Assembly (NCBI RefSeq): GCF_025371035.1
Contig: NZ_JANZXB010000001.1
Location: 496,001 to 560,000 of the forward strand
Origin: Sphingomonas sp. LC-1
GTDB taxonomy: Bacteria; Pseudomonadota; Alphaproteobacteria; Sphingomonadales; Sphingomonadaceae
Reading direction: 5' to 3'
Length of the DNA stretch: 64,000 bases
The first letter of the stretch is position 1; every line of letters begins with the position of its first letter. Below are positions 1 to 9,988 of this stretch, piece after piece. The position numbers and the translations under genes were made by a program. Under the pieces are notes generated by a model. The model searched no databases. It was not told where the DNA came from and saw only the letters and a list, made by a program, of their open reading frames with translations.

Positions 1-38
1 GCGCGAGCCCTGTCGTAATAATGCAACAGGCCGATATG

Positions 39-61
39 GCCGCATTGAATACGTATGCGGC
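39..61. promoter_or_regulatory. Candidate operator upstream of the maltodextrin receptor
   Basis: A 7-9-7 inverted repeat (GCCGCAT at 39-45, ATGCGGC at 55-61) with an AT-richer centre containing ATACGTAT lies about 90 bp before the receptor start. A second weak inverted repeat, CCTGT/ACAGG, is at 9-30. Sugar-responsive LacI-type repressors commonly bind such sites before receptor genes of this class, but no regulator of this locus lies inside the window, so the assignment is inference. Confidence 0.4.
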
Positions 62-152
62 TTTGTTGGCTTTCTCCGTCATCGATTTCACAGGAGGGGC
101 AACAACCATACCCGTTCGTCGAACAGAGACGGGGTTTCCTGGAGGGGATTTC

Positions 153-2918
153 ATGACGGTTCGCCTTGTGGCGCCGGCCGATGCCGCGCGCTCTTTCCTG
201 AAGCTCGGCGTCAGCACGTTGGCCATGGTCATCGCCGCACCCGCATTCGCGCAGGCCTCGACCACGCTGCCCGACGCGGCCGCCAGCACCACCGCCGCCA
301 ATCCCAATGACGGGGCCGCCGCCGATCCGCAGGCGCAGGATGGTGCGGGCTCGGGCGACATCGTCGTCACCGGCTTTCGCGCCGCGCTGGAAAACGCCGT
401 CGCCGAGAAGAAGAACCGCGACCTCGTCGTCGAGTCCGTCTCGGCGGAAGATATCGGCAAGCTGCCCGACGCCTCGATCGCGGAGTCGATCGCCCGCCTG
501 CCCGGCGTCACGTCGCAGCGGGTCAATGGCCGCTCCAACGCCATCTCGATCCGCGGCTTCGCGCCCGATTTCTCGACCACCCTGCTCAACGGCCGCGAGC
601 AGACCTCGACCGGCGACAATCGCGCGGTCGAATATGACCAGTACCCCGCCGAAGTCGTCAACCAGGTCCTGATCTACAAGACCGCCAATGCCGGGCTGAT
701 CGGCCAGGGCCTGTCCGGCACGGTCGACCTGAAGACCATCCGCCCGCTCGACTATGGCAAGCGCGTCTTCTCGGTCGGCGCGCGCGGCACCTACGCCGAT
801 ATCGGCAAGCTCAATGCCGGGTCGAAGGACTTCGGCTATCGCGCCTCGGCCACCTATGTCGACCAGTTCGCCGACGACACGATCGGCGTGGCGCTGTCCG
901 CCAGCTATCTGAACGAGCCGTACCAGATTCAGGAAGGCAATGCCTGGGGCTATGCGCCGGTCACGGTGAACGGCGCCTCGGCCAATGTCATCGGCGGCTC
1001 CAAATCCTATGTCACCTCGACCACGCTGAAGCGCCTGGGCCTTTCGGGCACGCTCCAGTGGAAAATGAGCGACACCTTCACCAGCACGCTCGACGGCTTT
1101 TATTCCGACTTCAACGACGATCAGATCAAGCGCGGCATCGAACTGCCGCTGGCCTGGGGCAGCGGCACGACGCTGACCAATCCGACCGTCAGCAACGGCC
1201 TCGTCACCTCGGGCACGTTCAACAATGTCGAGGGCGTGGTCCGCAACGACTCGTTCCAGCGTACCGCCAAGCTCTATTCCTTCGGCTATAACGGCAAGTA
1301 TAAGGGCGATGACGGCTGGAGCGCGTTCATCGACCTCAGCTATTCGCGCACCGATCGCGACGAGGTGACGCTGGAAACCTATAGCGGCACCGGATACGGC
1401 CAGGGCAATGGCGCGACCGATACGATCGGCTTCACCACCGGACGCAACGGCACGGTGTTCAAGCCGACGCTGAACTATTCCGACCCCAATCTGATCCAGC
1501 TGACCGATCCGCTGGGTTGGGGCGGCACGACGCGGCAGGCGGGCTATTTCAACGACCGCAAGATCACCGATGAGATCAAGCAATACCGGGTCGAGATCGA
1601 ACGCGAGGTCGAAACGCCGATCATCCACGCCATCCGCTTCGGCCTGAACTATACCGACCACAGCAAATCGCTGGCGCCCAACGAATCCTTCGTCACGCTG
1701 CCGAACGGGGCGACCATCGCGCCGCTGCCCCAGCAATATCGCCAGACGCCGACCGACCTGACCTATCTGGGTCTGGGACCGATGCTCAGCTATGATCCGC
1801 GTGCGCTGTTGGCGGGCGGGGTCTACACGCTGACCCCCAATACCAGCGCGGATGTGCCCGCCAAGGCGTACACCACGACCGAGCATCTGATGACCGCCTA
1901 TCTCCAGACCGACCTGCGCGCGCAGATCGGCGCAGCGGAGCTGACCGGCAATATCGGCGTGCAGGCGGTCGGGACCGAGCAGAAGTCGCGCGGCCTGATC
2001 TATAACGGCTCGGGCTATACCAACATTGTCCAGGGCGACGATTACTGGGACATCCTGCCCAGCGCCAACCTGTCGCTCCGTTTGCCCAGCGACTGGGTGT
2101 TCCGCGTTGCCGCCGCGCGCCAGATGATGCGGCCGCGCTTCGACGATATGCGCGTCGCCCTGTCCTATGGCTTCGACGCGGCGCAGGGGATCATCTCGGG
2201 CAATGGCGGCAATCCCTATCTCCGCCCGATCCGTTCCAACTCGTTCGACGTGACGGTCGAGAAGTATTTCGGCACGCGCGGCTATCTGGCGGCACAGGGC
2301 TTCTACAAGGATCTCAAGAGCTTCGTTTACAATCTTGAGCAGCCCTACAACTATGCCGGCCTCCCCCTGCCCGCCGCCGTGCCCGTCGGTACGCCGACGC
2401 AAGGGCGCATCACCCGGCCGATCAACGGCACGGGCGGCACCATCTATGGCGTCGAACTGGCGGGCACCTTGCCGCTGGGTCAGGTGGCCAGCTTCCTCGA
2501 CGGCTTCGGCCTGACGGGCGGCGGCTCCTATACCAAGACGGAGATCGTGCCGACCCCGGGCGGCGAGCCCGAGGACATTCCCGGCTATTCGCGCTGGGTA
2601 GCGAACGGCACCGCCTTTTTCGAGAAATGGGGCCTGAATATCCGTGGGTCGGTCCGCTACCGCTCGACCTTCGTGGGTGAGTTGTCGGGCTTCGGCGCCA
2701 ACCGCGTCCGCCGCCGCGCCATCGACGAGACGATCGTCGACGGGCAGATCGGCTATGACTTCCAGGAGGGGACGTTCAAGGGCCTGTCGCTGTTCCTGCA
2801 GGGCCAGAACCTGACCGACACGCCGTTCGTCACCACCAATGGCGGACAGCGCGATCAGGTGATCGACTATCAGAGCTATGGTCGCCGGTTCCTGGCCGGG
2901 TTTACCTATCGCTTCTGA
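153..2918 (+). CDS. TonB-dependent receptor, maltodextrin type
   Basis: Outer-membrane, TonB/ExbBD-powered uptake channel, here probably for maltodextrins because four starch-related genes follow. The start at 153 is preferred over an in-frame ATG at 21: it has GGAGGGG just upstream and is followed at once by a signal peptide ending around APAFAQA. After an Ala/Asp-rich linker come the TonB box region (DIVVTGF) and the plug (KLPDASIAESIARLPGV, then SIRGFAP). The protein ends in a beta-barrel strand with the terminal aromatic YRF expected for Bam-dependent outer-membrane insertion. The plug resembles the Xanthomonas/Caulobacter subfamily that includes the maltose receptor MalA. About 921 residues is normal. 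Substrate is inferred from neighbours only. Confidence 0.9.
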   Translation: MTVRLVAPADAARSFLKLGVSTLAMVIAAPAFAQASTTLPDAAASTTAANPNDGAAADPQAQDGAGSGDIVVTGFRAALENAVAEKKNRDLVVESVSAEDIGKLPDASIAESIARLPGVTSQRVNGRSNAISIRGFAPDFSTTLLNGREQTSTGDNRAVEYDQYPAEVVNQVLIYKTANAGLIGQGLSGTVDLKTIRPLDYGKRVFSVGARGTYADIGKLNAGSKDFGYRASATYVDQFADDTIGVALSASYLNEPYQIQEGNAWGYAPVTVNGASANVIGGSKSYVTSTTLKRLGLSGTLQWKMSDTFTSTLDGFYSDFNDDQIKRGIELPLAWGSGTTLTNPTVSNGLVTSGTFNNVEGVVRNDSFQRTAKLYSFGYNGKYKGDDGWSAFIDLSYSRTDRDEVTLETYSGTGYGQGNGATDTIGFTTGRNGTVFKPTLNYSDPNLIQLTDPLGWGGTTRQAGYFNDRKITDEIKQYRVEIEREVETPIIHAIRFGLNYTDHSKSLAPNESFVTLPNGATIAPLPQQYRQTPTDLTYLGLGPMLSYDPRALLAGGVYTLTPNTSADVPAKAYTTTEHLMTAYLQTDLRAQIGAAELTGNIGVQAVGTEQKSRGLIYNGSGYTNIVQGDDYWDILPSANLSLRLPSDWVFRVAAARQMMRPRFDDMRVALSYGFDAAQGIISGNGGNPYLRPIRSNSFDVTVEKYFGTRGYLAAQGFYKDLKSFVYNLEQPYNYAGLPLPAAVPVGTPTQGRITRPINGTGGTIYGVELAGTLPLGQVASFLDGFGLTGGGSYTKTEIVPTPGGEPEDIPGYSRWVANGTAFFEKWGLNIRGSVRYRSTFVGELSGFGANRVRRRAIDETIVDGQIGYDFQEGTFKGLSLFLQGQNLTDTPFVTTNGGQRDQVIDYQSYGRRFLAGFTYRF

Positions 2919-2976
2919 TGCCCCGAACCCCGCGCCGGCACTGCCCGGCGCGGGACGCCCGAATGTGAGACGCCCC

Positions 2977-4503
2977 ATGGACGCCGCCCCTTCCGCAGAC
3001 CGTATCGCCCGCCGGGTCGTGATCGTCGGCGGCGGCACCGCCGGATGGATGGCTGCGGCGGCGCTGGCGCGGTTCGTGCCCGCCTCCACCCGCATCACCC
3101 TGATCGAATCCGACGCGATCGGCACGGTCGGCGTGGGCGAGGCGACGATCCCCGGCATCCGCCTGTTCAATCAGATGCTGGGTCTGGACGAAGCCGCCTT
3201 CCTTCGCGAAACGAACGGCAGCTTCAAGCTGGGCATAAGGTTCGAAGGCTGGTCGGGCGAGGGCAGCGGCTATCTCCATGCCTTTGGCAGCATCGGGCGC
3301 GGGCTGGGGCTGGTGCCTTTCCATCATTACTGGCTGCGGGGCGGCGGGGCGGCGAACCCCGCCTCGCTCTGGGGTCACATGCCAAGCGCGCAAGCCGCAA
3401 TGGCGGGCCGCTTCGCCCCCGATCCCGGCCGCCCCGAACTGCCGAGCGGCCTGGCCTGGGCCTATCATTTCGACGCCAGCCTCTATGCCGCGCTGCTCCG
3501 CCGTCATGCGGAGGCGGCGGGGGTGGTGCGGATCGAAGGCAGGATCGGGTCGGTTGCACGCGATACGGGCGGACGGATCGACCATGTCGTTCTGGAGGGC
3601 GGCCGGCGGGAGGCGGGCGACCTGTTCGTCGACTGCACCGGCTTTCGCGCGCTGCTGATCGGCGAGACGCTGGCCGAGCCGTTCGACGACTGGTCCGAAC
3701 TGCTGCCCTGCGACCGCGCGATGGCGGTGGCGGGGGAACGCGCCTCCCCCCTGCCCCCCTATACCCGTGCCATCGCGCATGGCGCGGGGTGGCGCTGGCG
3801 CATTCCGCTTCAGCATCGGACCGGCAACGGGCTGGTCTATGACAGCCGCCACCTGTCGGACGACGAAGCCGCAGCCCAGTTGCTCTCCGCGCTTGGCGGC
3901 GAGGCGACGGGAGAGCCGCGCCTGCTTCACTTTACGACCGGACGGCGGCGGCGCGCCTGGGTGGGCAATTGCGTCGCGCTCGGGCTGGCGGCGGGATTTC
4001 TGGAGCCGCTGGAGTCGACCAGCATCCATCTCGTCCAATCGGGGATCGCGCGGCTGCTGGAATTCTGGCCGGGGGCGACGCTCCAGTCCATCGAGATCGA
4101 CGCCTATAATCGTCTGACCGAGGCCGAATGGCTGGGGATCCGCGACATGCTGATCCTCCATTACCATGCCAATGCCCGCTCCGAGCCCTTCTGGACCGAG
4201 CGGCGGGCGGTGCCCCTCCCGGACGGCCTGGCCGCGCGGATCGCCTTATTCCGAACCAGTGGCCGCGTGCTTCGCGATGCCGAAGAGCTGTTTGCCGAAC
4301 CCGCCTGGGTCCAGTTGCTGGTTGGTCAGGGCATTTTGCCCGCCAGCCATCACGCGCTGGCCGATGCGCTGTCCACCGATGAGCTGGACGACTTCCTGAC
4401 CCTCACCCGGCGTCATGCCGCGCAGGTGGCTGCTAGGCTCCCCGCGCACAACGCCTTCCTCGCCGCCCATTGCGCCGCCCCCGTCCCAAAGGTCTGCCCA
4501 TGA
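2977..4503 (+). CDS. Flavin-dependent tryptophan-halogenase-like protein
   Basis: A FAD-dependent protein of the tryptophan halogenase family. The N-terminal FAD-binding GGGTAGW loop is at residues 18-24. The WxWxIP halogenase signature is present as W272-R-W-R-I-P277. A lysine in SFKLGIRF (K84) sits where the catalytic lysine of PrnA-type enzymes lies. The start at 2977 (MDAAPSAD) is chosen because it places the Rossmann motif near the N terminus; upstream in-frame codons overlap the receptor. The stop overlaps the amylase start (ATGA). Halogenase-like genes are repeatedly found beside sphingomonad and Caulobacter TBDRs, yet their role in sugar loci is unknown. The substrate cannot be read here. 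A flavin reductase partner is not seen nearby. Confidence 0.85.
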   Translation: MDAAPSADRIARRVVIVGGGTAGWMAAAALARFVPASTRITLIESDAIGTVGVGEATIPGIRLFNQMLGLDEAAFLRETNGSFKLGIRFEGWSGEGSGYLHAFGSIGRGLGLVPFHHYWLRGGGAANPASLWGHMPSAQAAMAGRFAPDPGRPELPSGLAWAYHFDASLYAALLRRHAEAAGVVRIEGRIGSVARDTGGRIDHVVLEGGRREAGDLFVDCTGFRALLIGETLAEPFDDWSELLPCDRAMAVAGERASPLPPYTRAIAHGAGWRWRIPLQHRTGNGLVYDSRHLSDDEAAAQLLSALGGEATGEPRLLHFTTGRRRRAWVGNCVALGLAAGFLEPLESTSIHLVQSGIARLLEFWPGATLQSIEIDAYNRLTEAEWLGIRDMLILHYHANARSEPFWTERRAVPLPDGLAARIALFRTSGRVLRDAEELFAEPAWVQLLVGQGILPASHHALADALSTDELDDFLTLTRRHAAQVAARLPAHNAFLAAHCAAPVPKVCP

Positions 4504-6293
4504 AAAAGCTGCTGCTCGCCTTGCTCGCCACCGCCACGCCCTTGGCGGCACAGGATTATCGCCAGCGTCTGCCACAGGACGAAGTGATCTATTTCGTCCT
4601 GCCGGACCGGTTCGAGAATGGCGACACCGCCAATGATCGCGGCGGGCTGAGGGGCGGGCCGCTGACCACCGGTTTCGATCCGACGCACAAGGGCTTCTAC
4701 CATGGCGGCGACCTGAAAGGGCTGACCCGGCGGTTCGACTATATTCAGGGGCTGGGCGCGACCGCGATCTGGCTCGGGCCGATCTTCAAGAACAAGGCCG
4801 TGCAGGGCGCAAAGGGGCGGGAAAGCGCCGGCTATCACGGCTACTGGATCACCGACTTCACCACGGTCGATCCGCACCTGGGAAGCGAAGCCGATCTGCA
4901 CGCCTTTGTCGATGCCGCGCATGCGCGGGGGATGAAGGTCTATATGGATATCATCGTCAACCACACGGCCGACGTGATCCAGTATCGCGAATGTGCGGAA
5001 GGCTCGCCCTGCCCCTATCGCGACCGCGCGACCTGGCCCTATCAGCGGCGGGGCGGGGTGAAGGGGGCGGCGATCAATTCCGGCTTTGTCGGTGACGATG
5101 TGCAGACGACGGCGAACTTTGCGAAGCTGACCGACCCGACCTACGCCTATACCCCGTATATCCCGGCGGGCGAGAAGAACGCCAAGACGCCCGCCTGGCT
5201 GAACGATCCGATCTATTACCACAATCGCGGGAACACGACCTTCGAGGACGAAAGCTCCACGACCGGCGATTTCTCAGGACTGGACGATCTCTACACCGAG
5301 AATCCGCGCGTCATCGCTGGCATGATCGACGTTTACGGCAGCTGGATCGACCGGTTCGGCATCGACGGCTACCGCATCGACACCGCCAAGCATGTGAACC
5401 CCGAATTCTGGCGCAGCTTCGTCCCCGCCATGCTGGCGCGTGCCAAGGCCAAAGGGATTCCGAACTTCCACATCTTCGGTGAGGTCACGGCGGGGATGGA
5501 CCCCGGCTATCTCGCGCGCTGGACCAAGATCGCCGATTATCCGGCGGTCCTCGACTTCGCCTTCATGAATGCGGTGATCCAGACGGTCGCGGAGAACAAG
5601 CCGACTCGCACGCTCGCCAGCCTGTTCGAGGGCGACGTCCTCTATGCCAAGGGCGAGGCGACGGCGGACATATTGCCGACCTTCCTCGGCAATCACGATC
5701 ATGGCCGCTTCGCGCGCGACGTCCGGCAGGCGAACCCCGATGCCTCGGACGAGGAAGTGCTGAAGCGGGTCGAACTAGGCCATGCGATGTTGCTGACCCT
5801 GCGCGGGGTGCCGACCATCTATTCGGGCGACGAACAGGGTTTCGCGGGCGACGGCAACGACCAGGACGCGCGCGAGGACATGTTCGCCAGCAAGGTCGCC
5901 AGCTATAACGATAATCCGCTGGTCGGCACGATGAAGACGACCGCGACCGACAGCTTCGTCCCCTCCCACCCGCTCTATCGGGAGATCGCGACGCTTGCCC
6001 GGCTGCGCGTCGCCAACCCCGCCCTCACGCGCGGGCGGCAGGTGGTCCGCGCGCGCGGCGATGCGCCGGGGCTGTTCGCCGTCTCGCGCTTCGACCCCGA
6101 TACGGGCCGCGAATTTGTGATCGCCTTCAACACCTCGACCAAGCCCATCGCACAGGCCGTGCAGGTCGAAACGGCATCGCAACGTTTCACTGCCATGGCT
6201 GGCCCCTGCGCCCCCAAGGCCGCCGCGCCCGGCAGCCTGATGTTGGAATTGCCCGCCTTCGGCTATGCCGTATGCGCGGCGGAGAGCCGTTGA
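4500..6293 (+). CDS. Secreted alpha-amylase, GH13
   Basis: Hydrolyses internal alpha-1,4 bonds of starch or maltodextrins outside the cytoplasm. MKKLLLALLATATPLAA is a Sec signal peptide. The GH13 barrel shows the expected catalytic set: nucleophile D294 in GYRIDTAKH, acid/base E328 in FGEVTAG and D400 in GNHDHGRF. IVNHTAD is the conserved region I, and a C-terminal beta-sandwich follows. At 598 residues it has normal size for a single-domain secreted amylase. The start overlaps the halogenase stop by 4 bp and its stop overlaps the next start, so the genes look translationally coupled. Exact GH13 subfamily and product size cannot be told. Confidence 0.9.
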   Translation: MKKLLLALLATATPLAAQDYRQRLPQDEVIYFVLPDRFENGDTANDRGGLRGGPLTTGFDPTHKGFYHGGDLKGLTRRFDYIQGLGATAIWLGPIFKNKAVQGAKGRESAGYHGYWITDFTTVDPHLGSEADLHAFVDAAHARGMKVYMDIIVNHTADVIQYRECAEGSPCPYRDRATWPYQRRGGVKGAAINSGFVGDDVQTTANFAKLTDPTYAYTPYIPAGEKNAKTPAWLNDPIYYHNRGNTTFEDESSTTGDFSGLDDLYTENPRVIAGMIDVYGSWIDRFGIDGYRIDTAKHVNPEFWRSFVPAMLARAKAKGIPNFHIFGEVTAGMDPGYLARWTKIADYPAVLDFAFMNAVIQTVAENKPTRTLASLFEGDVLYAKGEATADILPTFLGNHDHGRFARDVRQANPDASDEEVLKRVELGHAMLLTLRGVPTIYSGDEQGFAGDGNDQDAREDMFASKVASYNDNPLVGTMKTTATDSFVPSHPLYREIATLARLRVANPALTRGRQVVRARGDAPGLFAVSRFDPDTGREFVIAFNTSTKPIAQAVQVETASQRFTAMAGPCAPKAAAPGSLMLELPAFGYAVCAAESR

Positions 6294-7906
6294 TGACCGA
6301 GACTGCCCGCATCGCTCCGCGCCCCTGGTGGAAGGGCGCGGTGATCTATCAGATCTACCCCCGCAGCTTTGCCGACAGCAATGGCGACGGCATCGGCGAC
6401 CTGCCCGGCATCACCGCGCGGCTGGACCATGTCGCCAGCCTGGGCGTCGATGCGATCTGGCTGTCGCCCTTCTTCACCTCGCCGATGAAGGATTTCGGCT
6501 ATGACGTGGCGGATTATCGCGACGTCGATCCGATCTTCGGCACGCTTCGCGATTTCGACGCGCTGGTTACCCGCGCGCACGAACTGGAGCTGAAGGTCGT
6601 CATCGACCAGGTGTACAGCCACACCTCGGACGAGCATCCTTGGTTCACCGAAAGCCGGTCCAGCCGCACCAATGCGCGCGCCAACTGGTATGTCTGGGCC
6701 GATCCGAAGCCCGACGGCTCGCCGCCGTCCAACTGGCAGTCGGTGTTCGGCGGCCCCGCCTGGACCTGGGACGCGCGGCGCGGCCAATATTATCTGCACA
6801 ATTTCCTGAAGGAGCAGCCACAGCTTCACGTCCACCATCCGGACGTGCAGGCCGAATTGCTGGCAACCGCGCGTTTCTGGCTTGACCGGGGCGTGGACGG
6901 CTTCCGGCTGGATGCGATCAACTTCATGATGCACGAGCCGACCCTGCGGGATAACCCGCCCGCACCCGACACGGGCAAGACGCGGACCCGGCCGTTCGAC
7001 TTCCAGCTAAAGCTCTACAACCAGAGCCATGCCGATATCGTGCCCTTCCTGGAGCGGATCCGCGCCACGCTGGACGGCTATGGCGACCGCTTTACCGTGG
7101 CCGAGGTCGGCGGTGACGAGGCCGAACTCGAGATGAAGCTGTTCACCGCCGGAGATCACCGGCTGAACACCGCCTATGGCTTCGACTTCCTCTATGCCGA
7201 CCGGCTGACCCCGCGCATCGTCGCCGAGGCGGTCGCGAAATGGCCGGCCGAGCCCGGGGTGGGCTGGCCGAGCTGGGCGTTCGAGAACCATGACGCGCCG
7301 CGCGCCGTGTCGCGCTGGACCACGCCGGAGCATCGCGACGCGTTCGCGCGGATGAAGATGCTGTTGCTCCTGTCCCTGCGCGGCAACGCCTTTGTCTATC
7401 AGGGCGAGGAGCTGGGGCTGACTCAGGTGGATGTCCCCTTCGAGCGGCTGGTCGACCCGGAAGCCATCGCCAACTGGCCGCTGACCCTGTCGCGCGATGG
7501 CGTGCGCACGCCGATGCCGTGGAGCAGCAATGCGATCAACGGCGGCTTCTCGGATGCCGAACCATGGTTGCCGGTCGGGCCGGATCACGCCGCGCTGGCG
7601 GTCAACCGACAGGATGGCGATCCGGACTCGCTGCTGAACCTGACGCGCCGTCTGGTCCGGCTGCGGGCCAAGACGCCTGCGCTGGCGGTCGGTGATTTGA
7701 CGCTGTTGCACGCCGACGACCAGCTACTTGCCTTCGAGCGGCGCGAAGGGGCGCAACGCCTGCTTTGCCTGTTCAACCTGGGCGACACGCCCATGGCCCT
7801 GCCCCCGTCCCTGCCACGGGGCGGGCGGGTGCTGGTCCAGATCAATAACGCCACCGACGAACGCCTGGGTGCGTTCGGGGCGGCGATCCGGGAGATGACT
7901 GCATGA
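6293..7906 (+). CDS. Alpha-glucosidase, GH13 oligo-glucosidase type
   Basis: Exo-acting GH13 enzyme that releases glucose from short malto-oligosaccharides. It begins PRPWWKGAVIYQIYPRSF, typical of oligo-1,6-glucosidase/alpha-glucosidase proteins. DSNGDGIGDLPGI follows, then nucleophile D207 (GFRLDAINF), acid/base E271 (VAEVGGDE) and D334 (ENHDAPR). No signal peptide is visible, so it is probably cytoplasmic or periplasm-independent. The ATG at 6293 shares a base with the amylase stop. Length of 537 residues is normal. Specificity for alpha-1,4 or alpha-1,6 bonds cannot be settled from these motifs alone. It would act after the receptor and amylase have supplied small oligosaccharides. Confidence 0.9.
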   Translation: MTETARIAPRPWWKGAVIYQIYPRSFADSNGDGIGDLPGITARLDHVASLGVDAIWLSPFFTSPMKDFGYDVADYRDVDPIFGTLRDFDALVTRAHELELKVVIDQVYSHTSDEHPWFTESRSSRTNARANWYVWADPKPDGSPPSNWQSVFGGPAWTWDARRGQYYLHNFLKEQPQLHVHHPDVQAELLATARFWLDRGVDGFRLDAINFMMHEPTLRDNPPAPDTGKTRTRPFDFQLKLYNQSHADIVPFLERIRATLDGYGDRFTVAEVGGDEAELEMKLFTAGDHRLNTAYGFDFLYADRLTPRIVAEAVAKWPAEPGVGWPSWAFENHDAPRAVSRWTTPEHRDAFARMKMLLLLSLRGNAFVYQGEELGLTQVDVPFERLVDPEAIANWPLTLSRDGVRTPMPWSSNAINGGFSDAEPWLPVGPDHAALAVNRQDGDPDSLLNLTRRLVRLRAKTPALAVGDLTLLHADDQLLAFERREGAQRLLCLFNLGDTPMALPPSLPRGGRVLVQINNATDERLGAFGAAIREMTA

Positions 7907-9981
7907 AGACGACCATTGCCTTGGGGCTCGGCCTGATCGCCGGAGCGGCGCAGGCCCAGAATGGCCCCGCCGATCCGGCGGTCAACGAGACGTTCAAATT
8001 CGCCAAGCCCGCCGGACAGCCCGATGCCGTCGAAACCTCGCCGAACGGCCAGATCACGGTGCAGGTCTCGACCGACAATGACGGCCGCGCAGTCTATATG
8101 ATCGCGCGGAACGGCAAGGCGATCGTCGCGCCCTCGCGACTGGGCATGATGTTCACCGACGCGCCCAAGATCGAGCGGGGGCTGAAGATCGAGGCCGTCA
8201 CCCATGCCAAGTCCGACACCAGCTGGACCCAGCCCTGGGGCGAGTGGCGCACCATCCGTGACAATCACCGCGAGATGCGCGTCCGCCTGATGGAATCGAG
8301 CGCGCTCCATCGCCGCTATGACGTGGTGTTCCGGGTGCAGGATGACGGCGTCGGCTTCCGCTACGAATTTCCCGAGCAGCAGGCTTTGCCCAAGGCGAAC
8401 ATCGCCGAGGAGCTGACCGAGTTCAACATCGCGCAAACCGGTACCGCCTGGTGGAAGCCCGCCTTCCTGTGGAACCGCGAGGAATATCTCTACAACCGCA
8501 CGGCCATCGGCGCGGTCGGCACGGCGGCGACGCCGATCACCATGAAGCTGGACGACGGCACCCATATCGCCATCCATGAGGCGGCGCTGGTCGACTATGC
8601 CAGCATGGCGCTGATGAAGACCGAGGGGAACGGGTTCAAGGCGGTCCTCACCCCCGGCTCGGGCGCGCCGAAGGTGGTGAAGACGGGGGCGTGGACGACG
8701 CCGTGGCGGACCTTCCTGATCGCGCCCGATGCGGGCGGCCTCTATATGAGCCACCTGATGCTCAACCTGAACGAGCCCAACAGGCTGGGCGACGTGTCCT
8801 GGGTGAAGCCGGGCAAGTTCGTCGGCGTCTGGTGGAAGATGATTAAGGGCGAATGGAGCTGGGCGCGCGGGCCGCGTCACGGTGCCACGACCGCGAATGT
8901 GAAGACCTATATCGACTTCGCATCGAAATACGGCATCCCCGGTGTGCTGGTCGAGGGGTGGAATATCGGCTGGGACGGCGACTGGGCGGGCAATGGCTCG
9001 GCGATGCAGTTCGCGATCCCGGCGGAGGACTTCGATGCGGACGCGCTGGCAAAATACGCCAAGTCCAAGGGTGTCTCGCTGATCGGCCATCACGAGACGG
9101 GCGGCGCGGTCAGCCATTATGAGAGCCAGTTCGACCCCGCCTTCAAATTCGCCGCCGATCATGGCGAGCATGTCGTCAAGACCGGCTATGTCGCCGATGC
9201 CGGGCAGATCGAGCGCATGAACCCGGACGGCTCGGTCAGCCGCGAATGGCATGAGGGCCAGTGGATGGTGAACCACCATCTCCGCGTTCTTCAGGCCGCC
9301 GCCAAGTACAAGGTGTCGATCGACAGCCATGAGCCGGTCAAGGACACGGGTCTGCGCCGCACCTATCCCAACTGGCTGGCGCGCGAGGGGTCGCGGGGCA
9401 TGGAATATAACGCCTGGCCCGGCAAGAACCCGCCCGAGCATGAGGCGAACCTGGCCTTCACCCGGATGCTCGAAGGGCCGATGGACTTCACGCCCGGCGT
9501 GCTGAGCCTGACGGGCAGCGACAACAGCCCGATCCAGTCGACCATCGCCAAGCAGCTGGCGCTCTATGTCGTGCTCTACTCGCCGGTGCAGATGGCCGCC
9601 GACACGCCGGAGAATTATGCCAAGTATCCGCAGGCGTTCCGCTTCATCGCAGACGTGCCGGTGGACTGGGAGGACAGCCGCGTGCTGAACGGCGAGGTCG
9701 GCGATTACGTCACCTTCGCGCGGCGCGATCGTAAGAGCCGCGACTGGTATGTCGGATCGATCACCGACGAGAATGCGCGTGAGCTGACCGTCACGCTCGA
9801 CTTCCTCGATCCGGGCAAGTCCTATGAGGCAAAGGTCTATAAGGACGGCCCCGGCGCGACCTATGCAACCGATGCGCGGCACTCGATCGCGTTCGAGACC
9901 AAGCGGGTGAAGAAGGGCGACACGCTGACCCTCTCCCTCGCCCCCGGCGGCGGCCAGGCGATCCGGTTGAAGGCGCTTTGA
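7903..9981 (+). CDS. GH97 alpha-glucosidase (SusB-like)
   Basis: Probably a periplasmic exo-alpha-glucosidase of family GH97. A short signal peptide ends near GAAQAQN. The N-terminal beta-sandwich is followed by the barrel with DSHEPVK, where E477 takes the position of the catalytic base in the inverting SusB-type enzymes. Retaining GH97 alpha-galactosidases have Asp there, so alpha-glucosidase is favoured. The family signature GLRRTYPN and GPMDFTPG is also present. The 692-residue length matches the family. Its ATGA overlap with the preceding alpha-glucosidase makes it the last gene of the starch operon, and a hairpin terminator follows directly. Confidence 0.9.
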   Translation: MKTTIALGLGLIAGAAQAQNGPADPAVNETFKFAKPAGQPDAVETSPNGQITVQVSTDNDGRAVYMIARNGKAIVAPSRLGMMFTDAPKIERGLKIEAVTHAKSDTSWTQPWGEWRTIRDNHREMRVRLMESSALHRRYDVVFRVQDDGVGFRYEFPEQQALPKANIAEELTEFNIAQTGTAWWKPAFLWNREEYLYNRTAIGAVGTAATPITMKLDDGTHIAIHEAALVDYASMALMKTEGNGFKAVLTPGSGAPKVVKTGAWTTPWRTFLIAPDAGGLYMSHLMLNLNEPNRLGDVSWVKPGKFVGVWWKMIKGEWSWARGPRHGATTANVKTYIDFASKYGIPGVLVEGWNIGWDGDWAGNGSAMQFAIPAEDFDADALAKYAKSKGVSLIGHHETGGAVSHYESQFDPAFKFAADHGEHVVKTGYVADAGQIERMNPDGSVSREWHEGQWMVNHHLRVLQAAAKYKVSIDSHEPVKDTGLRRTYPNWLAREGSRGMEYNAWPGKNPPEHEANLAFTRMLEGPMDFTPGVLSLTGSDNSPIQSTIAKQLALYVVLYSPVQMAADTPENYAKYPQAFRFIADVPVDWEDSRVLNGEVGDYVTFARRDRKSRDWYVGSITDENARELTVTLDFLDPGKSYEAKVYKDGPGATYATDARHSIAFETKRVKKGDTLTLSLAPGGGQAIRLKAL

Positions 9982-9988
9982 CACGGCA

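Noticed and set aside
7585-9984. Long open frame opposite the GH13/GH97 genes
   Set aside because: It lies fully antisense to genes with clear catalytic motifs, and its product is a low-complexity Arg/Ala/Gly/Val mix, as expected for mirror frames in GC-rich DNA. The same applies to frames at 2902-4167(-), 17271-19982(+), 19969-22740(+), 33211-34773(-) and 38752-41307(-).
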